From contig CM066047.1 of the NCBI GenBank assembly GCA_033557465.1, positions 4,588,001-4,652,000 of the forward strand: a stretch of DNA of 64,000 bases. The letters are read 5' to 3'. This DNA comes from Ichthyophis bannanicus (lineage: Eukaryota > Chordata > Amphibia > Gymnophiona > Ichthyophiidae). The translations under genes were made by a program, and so were the position numbers. This document shows positions 55,476 to 64,000 of this stretch, one piece after another (the first letter of the stretch is position 1; each line of letters starts with the position of its first letter). The notes under the pieces are model-generated. The model ran no database searches. It saw nothing but the letters and a program-made list of their open reading frames with translations, and was not told the origin of the DNA.

Positions 55476-55637
55476 GACTGGCTAAGATGGCACCCTTGGG
55501 CGGGAAGGGGACCGCGCATGCGCGCTGCAATTCCCAAAGGCTTTCTTTGAAAGCTGGGGAAAATTGCTCCGCGAGGGCTCCGTCGGCGCTGACGTCACCC
55601 ATATGTGAGGACTGACTTCCTGCTTGGTCCTGGAGAA
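55476..55637 (-). repeat. Right inverted terminal repeat of DIRS-D
   Basis: Partner of 49863-50052. Its palindrome at 55581-55594 has one mismatch (GCT for GCC). Ends TCCTGGA-GAA. Confidence 0.88.
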
Positions 55638-55817
55638 CGCCAGCCACGAAGGGCAAAAACCGAAAAAAGAGATCGGGCTCGATACCGGTGTAGTGAACCC
55701 GGCGGGAGGGGAACCGGCGTCGAACCGGAGAAAAAAATAGCAAAGAATCGTCAAAAAATCTGACTATTTTGCAGGAGAACTAGGACACACGTCCGGTGGG
55801 CTTCACGGAAAAAGAGA

Positions 55818-55978
55818 GACTGAGCAAGATGGCACCTTTAGGCGGGAAGGGACCCACGCATGCGTGCCTGCATTCCCAAAGGCTTTCATGGAAAGCTGGG
55901 GAAATGCTCCGCAAGGGCCTAATCGACGTCGATGTCACCCATATGTGAGAACTGACTTCCTGCTTGGTCCTGGAGAAT
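55818..55978 (-). repeat. Right inverted terminal repeat of DIRS-B
   Basis: Partner of 38295-38482. Palindrome ATCGACGTCGAT at 55923-55934. It ends with GAA at 55976-55978, directly against the interrupted gene. Confidence 0.85.
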
Positions 55979-56083
55979 ACATTTTTCACAAAGTCTGTAA
56001 TATTCTGCTGTTGCTTCAACACTGTATATTCACCACAGATGAAACAAACTGTCTGGCGAATTAATACACTTTCGCGGAGCCAT
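55979..56083 (-). pseudogene. Uncharacterised Cys-rich family gene, 5' part
   Basis: ATG at 56081-56083 (MAPRKCINSPDS). A one-base shift in a T run then leads into CFICGEYTVLKQQQNITDFVKN. The codon just before DIRS-B joins Tyr-Phe-Ala-Tyr-Phe-Gly on the other side (38294 downward) in frame, which fixes the insertion point inside the coding sequence. The CxxC pair here would pair with CKRC in the main part to form a zinc-binding N-terminal domain (inference). Confidence 0.7.
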
Positions 56084-56951
56084 AACATAACGGTTGAAGA
56101 ATGACGAGCTAACGCGAATTGCGATGAAAAAGTGTGAACAGCCTAGAACCAAGAACCTGATGATTCGTGCACAAGTGTGGCATGCAGGAGAGAGCAGCTC
56201 TGTCTCTGTACACGAGACGTCACAGTGCTGGCCACGCCCCCCTGCACCGACTGGAGCTGCTGCTATCTGCCCTGTGTCTCCCTCCCACTGGATTCTTCAG
56301 GAAAGATTAACCCCTTCTACCATTAGAAGCACGGACTTAAAACTTGCTTAGCTTATGTATATATTGCTGAACATCAGATTTACAGTGCTATATTTTTTTT
56401 TACATAACTCGGACAGCCCCTTTAAGGTTTTTTGGCATTTTATATCTTAAATGCACTTATGTGAATTAATAGTAATTTGAATTAATAGTAATTTGAAAAA
56501 AATTGATAAATTTGAAGACAATTTTGCATGTTGTGGCAAATCACGACGTCTAGGAGTTTTTTCAATATTTTATTTGTTTTCAGCACACCAAAATACATGG
56601 AAATTAGATGAAAATAATCAAACAGCTTTTTAGTCGCAGACCTGTGTTATGCAGATTTCAGAATTAATGCTACAACACGCACAAAAAGGTGTCTCAAAGT
56701 CATTACAAAATGCTAAATGATAAACATTTACTTTAAAATACCAAATATTTAATTGATGAAATTAAAACTGAAAAGCAAAACCAGCTTGCTGCCTTTTGGA
56801 ATGATATGGAACGAGTGCTCAAGGAGAACTCACAGGCACAAAGGAAAAAAGAGTCAGTTTATAACAGCACTCACCATTGTCATCTGTCTGCGCTTCCGGA
56901 GACGATTCACAGGCACAAAGGAAAAAAGAGTCAGTTTATAACAGCACTCAC
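56084..56951. other. Non-coding stretch between the broken Cys-rich gene and the probable exon
   Basis: Bases 56084-56340 are moderately GC-rich and lie 5' of the Cys-rich gene, so they would hold its leader or promoter. No TATA box was identified. Bases 56350-56820 are AT-rich with no coding or repeat I recognise. On the minus strand the part next to 56951 would be intron. Confidence 0.4.
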
Positions 56952-56984
56952 CATCGTCATCTGTCTGTGCTTCCGGAGACGATT
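56831..56984. repeat. 77-bp tandem duplication across the exon end
   Basis: Units 56831-56907 and 56908-56984 differ at about two positions. Each carries the exon's last codons (GDDG-type tail) and the CTCACC word that is the splice donor on the minus strand, so two donors lie in tandem. Confidence 0.85.
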
Positions 56985-57427
56985 CAGAATGGCAAGATGA
57001 ACACTCCTCTTTCCACTTCTTCCGTTTCTTTGGTGGTGGCTCAGCCTTTACTTTTGGCTGTTTAACTTTGGGTTTCACAGACAAGCTCTTTGCAGCCGGA
57101 GTCTTCGCAGCCGGTGTCTTCGCAGCCGGAGTCTTCGCAGCCGGTGTCTTCGCAGCCGGTGTCTTCGCAGCCGGTGTCTTCGCAGCCGGTGTCTTCGCAG
57201 CCGGTGTCTTCGCAGCCGGTGTCTTCGCAGCCGGTGTTTTCGCAGCCGGTGTTTTCACAGCCGGGCTCTTTACAGCCGGGCTCTTTACAGCCGGGCTCTT
57301 TACAGCCGGGCTCTTTACAGCCGGGCTCTTTACAGCTGGGCTCTTTACAGCTGGGCTCTTTACAGCTGGGCTCTTTAATGTCAGAGGATCAATAACTTTG
57401 TTACTACCCAATTTCGTATGAAGATGC
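56952..57427 (-). CDS. Probable host exon encoding a KSPAV/KTPAA repeat and a basic-acidic tail
   Basis: On the minus strand an acceptor-like CTTTCACAG ends at 57428. It is followed by an open frame (HLHTKLGSNKVIDPLTL), 8 KSPAV and 11 KTPAA units, then SLSVKPKVKQPKVKAEPPPKKRKKWKEE, a CSSCHSESSPEAQ tail and TDDDG, directly followed by a donor GTGAGT at 56951. Length 476 bp. The repeat resembles the Lys-Pro-Ala tails of linker histones and other chromatin proteins, and the PPPKKRKK stretch looks like a nuclear localisation signal. I do not recognise the gene. Alternatively it is a chance open repeat, but the paired splice sites and non-repeat flanks in frame argue for an exon. Confidence 0.5.
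57090..57375. repeat. 15-bp tandem repeat in two variants
   Basis: About 19 units. The TTCGCAGCCGGTGTC-type units (57090-57255) and TTTACAGCCGGGCTC-type units (57256-57375) are arranged in two homogeneous blocks. The multiple-of-three period keeps the minus-strand frame open. Confidence 0.9.
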
Positions 57428-58928
57428 CTGTGAAAGTACCAAGAGTTATTGTTCAGTGATACTATGATGCAAGAAGCCATGCAAATACAGACCGTCCTGA
57501 GGTGGATATGGACGGAAGTGCATTCTGATGGGCTGAGACACAAGTGATATAAGGAAATTGATCTTCCCCCCAGCAAATAAAACCCCACAATTTTATAAAT
57601 GTAAGCAACTCTGTCTTGGGCTGATTTACCACTATTTGTATTTTTAATAATTTTGGATGAAGCAGAAGGAATCACTGGTCTCACTATCATTTAAGAAACT
57701 GTCAGGTCAATATTCAGTTGTGTGGTCAACATACAGTTTGAAATATGGAACTTAAATGTTTCCAAATCATATGTATATTTGGTAGTGCTATCCGCTTATG
57801 TAGCGCCACTGAGCATTCACATATAAAACCTGAACGAGCTATTAAGCAGTTTCAGTTAAAGCTGCTATTTGTGAGGAGTCACTAGTGGAAGGCCCCAAAT
57901 CCTACCCCTTTTTCATACACAATTTTGGCCATATAAGAATTTGTATGGCCAAAATTATCCATTCAAGTGGCCTGAAATTTTTTTCCCCCCCCAGACAAAA
58001 AGCTTTTATGTGATCAGCAGGAGGGCCATGGTGTAAGTGCTTTTAAACATATTTTACTAACAAATTTGCCAAACAATATGTTAGTAAAATATTTCTTGGG
58101 TAGCTAAATACCTGTACTAGTGTTAGTGTTGTCACAGCACTCTCATTCTGCTTCAGCCACGGAGACCTTACCCTTTATCCAGGGGCCTGCGAGCCTGTTC
58201 CACTCAACTCCTTTTATCCTCCCATGCTTTGCAGAATATATTGACTCAGACAAGACGCAGAAGTGAATACCTGGCAGTTTGTGCAGGTTTGATGCTTGGC
58301 TTCTTTGAACATATTCTCACATATTCTTTTTTGTTTGTGTTTTCTATGAACTTCACATATACGCGTTTATATTTAGTTTTTGCATCACCAAAGTATCCAA
58401 GATACTGCAAAAAGATATGAATTAGAAGTAATCCTTCAGTGTGACATTATTAAATGCTTTTTTAAAACTACTTTCAATTGATTTTTCAATTAATTTTCTG
58501 GTTTTACCTTGAAACTTCACTGTCTATGTAGACCACCATTTTCATCATCTTAAACATTAAGAATTTATACTGCTAAACATACAAAACCTCCACAGATTCT
58601 CTTGCATTTGTATTACAGAAAATACTCCAATTTAGGACTAAAACTGCATAATATGAACAGCCTTAACTGCTTAGCATAGCTTATGATTTGGGTATCCTTA
58701 TGATATAAATTATTTTGTGAATCCAGGTCAAGTCTGCAAGGTTTTCTAACAGCAGGAACTAAAAATACATACCAATATCCCAGGATGTACTGCTATAGTG
58801 CATAAAGTAATTTAGTATGGGAGTAAATGCTTAATATCCAAAAGATAACAAGAACTTACCTGCATAATGCAGAAAGACTAGGGGACACACAATGAAGCTA
58901 CAATGTAGCACATTTAAGACTAATCAGA
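57428..58928. other. Non-coding stretch left of DIRS-E, no feature recognised
   Basis: AT-rich with only short chance frames. The part next to 57428 would be the intron upstream of the probable exon. No element ends, microsatellites or further exons were identified with confidence. Confidence 0.4.
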
Positions 58929-59119
58929 GAAAGCACAGTTACTTACCTGTAACAGGTGATCTCTGGGAACAGCAGGAATAAGTCTTCACATATGGGTATG
59001 TCGGTACCGACGGAGTCTGCGCGGGAACGCTTCCCAGTGTCCAATCAAAGAGCTTTTGGAAGCATCCCACCACGCCTGCGTGCTGCCTTCCCACCTTTCC
59101 CAACTGCCTCTCCTCAGTT
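58929..59119 (+). repeat. Left inverted terminal repeat of DIRS-E
   Basis: Similar to element A left end. Palindrome GTCGGTACCGAC at 59000-59011. The inner part is the inverse of 3661-3800 in sister element F. Confidence 0.82.
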
Positions 59120-59198
59120 AAGTTTTAAAGCTGAGACAAAGAGAGAGAGAGGAAAGGAAAGATAGATAGAGATACAACTCCTGGGGAGGTGGGTGGGT

Positions 59199-59297
59199 TG
59201 TGAAGACTTATTCCTGCTGTTCCCAGAGATCACCTGTTACAGGTAAGTAACTGTGCTATCTCCAGGAACAAGCAGGAATGAGTCTTCACATATGGGG
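59199..59297. repeat. Internal complementary region of DIRS-E
   Basis: Left half complements the left end. Right half matches the complement of the family right end seen in F. The joint trinucleotide is ATC (59258-59260), complementary to the GAT terminus of F but not to the GAA at this copy's left end. Confidence 0.8.
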
Positions 59298-59299
59298 AC

Positions 59300-61705
59300 T
59301 CCCAAGCTGAGATGCCTGGAGTCCCAGCATGTCATAGGATGGAACATGCTATCCCCCACAACACCAGGCATCCTGAGGATGGAGGGTAGGAGTTGAAGAG
59401 AGAAAGGTGCTGTGGAACAGTTAACCTAGCATAGGATTGCAGACAAGGAGTCCATGTGTGGATGATAATTGTCATCAATGATATTGCAAAGAAAAAATAT
59501 TGCAATATGGACCTCCCCTAACAGGACTTCAGAGAAGTATGGAGGTTCATGGGATCTACTGGGGAACCCAGGAGAGGAACCTCGAGAAGGACCTCACTGT
59601 AAGTGGAGGTAGTAAACCTGTAGGAAAAGCAATGGAGGTCAGAATCCTGAAAGGTAACCCCAGTAGGAAAAACTGGGGTAGTACAAAAACTGGGGTAGTA
59701 CAAAAACGGTGGGCCTTCAGCGGAAGGCTTTATGATAAAAGCCGAACTCTTTTGGCGGCAAAGTGACTCACTCTTAGGAACAAAAAGAGGAAGGCTAACC
59801 GATTTGGACAAACAGGCCCAGTCCTTGTGGGGAGAAAGGGTATGGGAACCCCTTGTATCCCAAAAGAAAGGACAAACGCCAGAGGCGTTAGAGACTGTGA
59901 TTAGCTGAAGATCCGCAATGTCTCTCCTAACTGAAGTCAGCTGGGAGAGATATTGGACATGGAGAGCTTCAGAGGTACCTAACCTTAAGGTTATGGTAGG
60001 TGTTAACTACCACCAAAATGGATGTGAATGTAGGACCCCAAAACATGCTGGATAGCATAAGTATGGGTAAAGCACATCTGTCAGAATCATACAGCTATAT
60101 GAGCCTGGACAGTCAGGTAGATAAAGCAGAATACATATCTACCGATATCTCGACAGATAGATATAAATATATGTATGTATCTATCTATCTATCTATATAT
60201 ATATATATATAACATATAGATATATGAGAATATATCTATAGTGAGATATGAAGGGCATAAAATACACACAAATGATAGACAGACATCTGTAAGATGTGTG
60301 CTATAGGTATGAATATAAAGGCCTCTATATGGAAGTCTGCAATGAAGCAGACAGAGATATGCCTACAAAAAGGTATTCACATAGGAAAATGTGGAGAGGA
60401 AAGATTCATCTAATAACAAGAAGGTGGAACCTACTTGAGAAGATATATAGAGAATCAATTCCCACTGGTTATGGCTATAGGGATGCTAGGTAGTAGAATA
60501 ACCAGGATAGTTACGTGAAAAGCAGAGGATGATATCAGTCTGCAGCCAGCAAGTCCTGAGTATTCTAGAACTCTAGCATGGTAAGTGAACAGAAGACACA
60601 TAGGAATGAGATACCATGCTGACCTGCTTAAGGGCAAAAAGGTATCATGCGTTCTTACCATGAGGACGAGCTGGAAGGAGAAAACATATTCCCTATTGGA
60701 AATACTATGGACCAAAGCAGGGAATTAGCAACTCCTTAAGCTTCACGTAAGAGGCGGCCTATGTCCTTTATATTAAAAAGGAGAACTTTTCTAGTCATGG
60801 GAGACATGACTGAAAAAGCCTTTTTCAACCATCTAGTATAGCTGTTGGAGAAAAAGCCCCCCATGCTCTCTAGCAAGGGCCCATAGTGGAGAGCTTCTCT
60901 GTAGAATTGCAGAGAGCATGATGCAGGAGAATGAGGAGATAGAACTGGCTGCAGGAGAGCCAGTACCTATGTCAACTATGCTGCCAAACCCAGTGGAATG
61001 GAGATGGCAGAAAGAGAAGACAATCCAACAAGCTTGTAGTGAAAAATTTTCCAAGACTGACTTGGAGCCACTACTAAGACCAGACAGAATGTTAGTGGAG
61101 GACAAATCTGGTTGCTGGTGGACAAGAACCAGTGGTCCAAACATTAAGGCTCCTGCATTGGCAGCTGCTTGCCAGACAGCAGAAGAATGGTACTGTTTAA
61201 AAACAGAAAGAACAGACAAAACAAGAGTAGAAAACTCTGGACGTGTCTGATGAACTGCTTCAAAAGCAAGATTGAAAAAGAGGAGTCAACTCAGAGAAGA
61301 GAACTCCGCACTGGAAAAGTAAGAAAACTAGAGAGGCTGAAGAAAAAGCCCTCCAGTGAAGCAATATCGCTCTTACAGAGGAAAAATCTGGTAAGAGGGT
61401 AAAGAGAATGGAGCTGAAGAAAACTTACAAAGTAGTAAGGTTATAGAAAGGAAAAAAGACATGCTGGCACAGGAAACTATCGTTTGATAGTGGATAGACC
61501 TCTTTCCCTAGCAGGAAAAAAAGAGGAGAACCCTGTGACCTAGAAGCATGAACATCCTGACAGCTCATAGAACATAGAAAGAAATGGATGTCTTTCGGGA
61601 AGAGATCCATGTTTAGGATTTAGAATGACAGCAGTGGATTGCCTCTATTGAGAAGAAGCAACTGCAGATTCTAATCCCAAGAGTCACAAGCATCTGATGG
61701 ATTGA
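59300..61705. other. Internal region of DIRS-E without recognisable genes
   Basis: Contains short chance frames only. Bases 60220-61700 match the order of words in F 1-1470. A microsatellite lies at 60171-60210. Near 60860-60920 a short match to the RNase H end of element A remains. Confidence 0.6.
60171..60210. repeat. Microsatellite (TATC)n then (TA)n
   Basis: Runs of TATC followed by TA within element E. A decayed counterpart with TATA-rich words lies at 40-90 in element F. Confidence 0.85.
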
Positions 61706-63905
61706 TCAGAAACCCTGTGGTTGCTGGGTTTGCTGAGCCTGGTGAGAGGTTGAACTCTGCAGACCAGGACGATGCTTCCCCTGTTTGGGAACATCTGTAT
61801 GATGGGCAGATGATGCATAAAACCTTCTTCTCCTATGGGAAGAAAGTTTGGCAGGACATTTCCTACCTACTGGGACAGAAGAAGGTGCAGAACAGCCCCT
61901 AAGAACAGGTAAGTCAGTGGAAAACTGAGTAACCTGACGTAAAGACTCCTTGTTGAAAAGACTGTCTCCAGTGCAAGGAGTATGTCCCACTCTGTACTGT
62001 GCCCATTTGTCCAAGTCTGAAGCTTGGAGCCAGGCTCTATGTCTTGCCCCTACAGCTATAGCAGAAGTCCTGCTAACAGACTCAAAAGAGTCTAGGGAAG
62101 CACGAGTAAGAAACCAAGAGATATTCTGGAGATGCTTGAGCAGTGAAGAATAGTCTGCACTCTTGGACTCTGGAAGGGAAGGAGTCAAAAGATGTAATTG
62201 CTTTGTGACCTCCTCAAGAGATAGACTCATATAGAAAATATATGAGAGAATTCTTGCAGAAAGCATAGATGTCTGGAAGGTTTGACGTCCAAAGGCATCC
62301 AGTGTCTTAGACTTACGACCTGGCAGATAAGAAGAGTGCTTTTTCTTGCTCTTTACCCGCCTCATTGCTGATTCCACAACTATGGAATGATGAGGGAGTC
62401 TTTTGAAACCCTGGAGAGGGGGGCACCTGATAGAAGAGATCAGTTGCTCTGGAAGATGGGGGTACCCTTAAAGGTGTTTGCATCATTCCTTGCAGGATCT
62501 CCTTCTAGGAATGTGGGAAAGGAAGCATTATGTTCTCCTTTGCTTTGGTAGAAAGAGTAATGTGCAGGATCATGTCCTGGGATAGGAATGGCAAGAGATC
62601 TTGCTATATCCAGGAGGAAACTCTGAAAAGAGGGTTCCCCAACAGGAATTTCCCTTGGACAGGTTAGATCTGAAGAACTAGCCTGAGCACCGACAGAGCT
62701 ATCCAGATATATAGGAATAGAAGATCCTGCACAGTGCAGTGTGGAATGCTTAAGGGATGGTCGCCGGTACTGGCTGTCAGGAGCAGCAACCGTCATTACC
62801 ACATTATCCATGCCAGGTATCGACTCCAAGCTTGGCATAGAAGGGAGCGATCCTGTTGAAAAAAGCATGGTAGGCCACGATGCTACTGTGGATACCGGTA
62901 CCGATGCCAATACCGGTACCGATGTCGGAGTCGAGCCCGTCAAAGACATCGGAGCAGTCATCGGTGACAGTTCAATCGGTACAGAGGTAACCGAAAACCT
63001 CCGGGTGCTATCCTCGGTACCGAGCCACCGGTATCGATCAGTGTCGGTACCAAAGTGTATTGGTACAGAGTCTTCCAGACTAGAGAGCGCGATTCTAAAC
63101 TTGGCATCGATTAGCGAAGCATGGAAGGCACCGACCGTAAGGGTAATGAGGACATCGGTACCAACTTCGGTACCGTGTCTGATACCGGTGAATGAAGGTC
63201 AGCTAGTGGCAACTCAATCGACCTCGGGGGAACCGAGAGCTGCGGATCCGAATCATCGGAACCGAGCCTTCGGTACCGCCAAGAGCCAGTACCAAGGCGA
63301 GTCGGTACCCAGTCCTCCAGACTGGAGATCGATTCCAGACTCGGCATCGAAGGAAGCGAGGCTATCGATGCACGTCTGGAGGGTACCGACGTCGGTGGTA
63401 GTATCGGTGCTGGTACCGATAATGGAAAGTCAGTCTGGAGTGTATCCACCAGTCCCGAAGGTACCGAGGACGCCAGATGACCATCCCTGGTGAGGAGTGT
63501 TTCATCCAACACCAGTGCCGATGTCGGGGTATCGGTACCGCTAGAAGTGGATGCCACCACCGGACACGGCTCAGGTATGTTCTGTGAGGGGTGAACCCCA
63601 GGAACAATCTGAAACCCCTGAAAGGCTTTTGAGACTGAAGACTCCCGCCGGGGTCATGAGACCTACCACTCGAGGGCTGGCTAGTCTTAACAGACTGTTT
63701 GTGGGTTACCTGATCCTGTGTAGAAGGGGATGGTGCCCCGAAGCTGGAGGGAAACCGTGTATCGAGGGAACCTCGATATTGAAGACCTCTTCTCACCAAA
63801 CTGTTGTCAGGACCCAAGCAGGTTAGACACCGATTTCGAGGGTCTAAAAATAAAGTTGTACCGCGTGTTTGAACATTTCTTGGAGAAAGTGGCTGGCGGT
63901 TCCAT
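61706..63905 (-). pseudogene. Gag-like ORF1 of DIRS-E, frameshifted
   Basis: Probable ATG near 63905 (MEPP). Pieces 63362-63817, 63111-63560, 62440-62961 and 61706-62377. The N-terminal Cys pattern is partly lost. The middle (62860-63560) is packed with GGTACC words and encodes Val/Pro/Ser/Thr-rich sequence. The core at 61706-62377 reads MESAMRRVKSKKKHSSY, LDAFGRQTFQTSMLSARILSYIFYMSLSLEEV and a basic tail. At least three frameshifts. Confidence 0.72.
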
Positions 63906-64000
63906 GAAGGAAAAAGAAGAGGCCTAAAAGGCCTAAGACACCGTGGGACACTATGAAGAAAAAATATTCCTTGAAAAAGGAAGATTTTACAAGAAAAGAA

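Larger units (their letters stand above)
49863..55637 (-). mobile_element. DIRS-type element D, 5.78 kb, complete, inside the DIRS-B leader
   Basis: The best-preserved DIRS here. Both termini carry GAA (49863-49865, 55635-55637). It has ITRs, an ICR (50136-50234), a fully open ORF1 (53298-55232), reverse transcriptase with RNase H (51598-53325, two frame changes) and recombinase (50371-51925, one frame change). No target duplication beyond GAA: removing it gives GCGC-GAA-CGCCAG in the leader of B. It belongs to the same family as B, so it is a self-insertion of the family. Confidence 0.9.
38295..55978 (-). mobile_element. DIRS-type element B, host of three further insertions
   Basis: Minus-strand DIRS of about 5.72 kb own sequence spread over 17.7 kb. 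The left end begins at 38295 (GTA, then AGAGTAGTTACTC). The right end finishes at 55976-55978 (TCCTGGA-GAA). It contains CR1 (40879-42112), DIRS-C (44664-49621, in ORF1) and DIRS-D (49863-55637, in the 5' leader). Without these its length agrees with element D (5.775 kb). It is inserted in a Cys-rich family gene. Its recombinase carries a TGA next to the first catalytic Arg, so it is dead now. Confidence 0.88.
58929..64000 (-). mobile_element. DIRS-type element E, sister of F, internally deleted; runs off the window
   Basis: Left end at 58929 (GAA-AGCACAGTTACTTACC), left ITR to 59119, ICR 59199-59297, then about 2.4 kb without any readable pol motif (59300-61705), then gag-like ORF1 (61706-63905). 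By alignment with F, where 3455 corresponds to 63905 and the end is 3820, the 5' terminus should fall about 270 bp beyond the window. The expected total of 5.3 kb is close to autonomous copies, yet reverse transcriptase, RNase H and recombinase are not recognisable. So it is either very decayed there or filled with other sequence. Confidence 0.8.

Noticed and set aside
57068..57421. Plus-strand frames of repeated AAGVF or QPVSS units
   Set aside because: The 15-bp period keeps all frames open. Only the minus frame has splice signals and non-repeat flanks.
56952..57427. Linker histone H1 gene
   Set aside because: The Lys-Pro-Ala repeat resembles H1 tails but no globular domain is present, and the exon has splice sites whereas replication-type H1 genes lack introns.

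Overview
The window is vertebrate nuclear DNA made almost entirely of retrotransposons nested inside one another. There are no operons, no ribosomal or transfer RNA genes, and no CRISPR. The mix is DIRS-type tyrosine-recombinase elements, L2-clade, L1 and CR1 LINEs, and one solo LTR. It suggests a large, repeat-rich tetrapod genome, most likely an amphibian (possibly a caecilian). That is inferred from element composition only, because no diagnostic host gene was recognised. Nearly every element lies on the minus strand.

Layout. (1) 1-4365: the gag end of an internally deleted DIRS element (F), inserted in the gag of another (G). (2) 4366-5240: a CR1 fragment with an L2 tail inside it. (3) 5241-31930: one ancient L1 of about 6.6 kb, pulled apart by a younger near-full-length L1 (6339-11869) and three L2-clade LINEs (a 13157-16168, b 16769-19152, c 21251-30336). 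L2-c is itself split by DIRS element A (22114-29071), and the reverse transcriptase of A is split by a solo LTR (24892-26288). (4) 31931-36520: an unclassified repeat interrupted by L2-d, a CR1 head (ORF1 plus endonuclease) and an L2 tail. (5) 36713-56083: a broken gene of an uncharacterised Cys-rich family, interrupted by DIRS-B (38295-55978). DIRS-B carries a CR1 fragment, DIRS-C (44664-49621) and DIRS-D (49863-55637). (6) 56084-58928: the only stretch that looks like host sequence, with a probable exon (56952-57427) encoding a Lys-Ser/Thr-Pro-Ala repeat. (7) 58929-64000: DIRS-E, a sister of F that runs off the window.

How the parts work. A DIRS element encodes a Gag-like protein with an N-terminal zinc motif, a reverse transcriptase with RNase H, and a tyrosine recombinase. 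It has inverted terminal repeats (ITRs) and an internal complementary region (ICR) matching both outer ends, thought to template closure of a circular DNA that the recombinase integrates without target duplication. Termini and ICR can be read base by base for C and D, almost so for B, and show three-base crossover sites (AAG, GAA, and GTA versus GAA). LINEs encode an endonuclease and reverse transcriptase, with ORF1 in L1 and CR1. Most ORFs are broken. The open ones are L1 ORF1 (10812-11768), the L2-b reverse transcriptase (16968-18815), the L2-d carboxyl half (32582-33559), and DIRS-D ORF1 (53298-55232).
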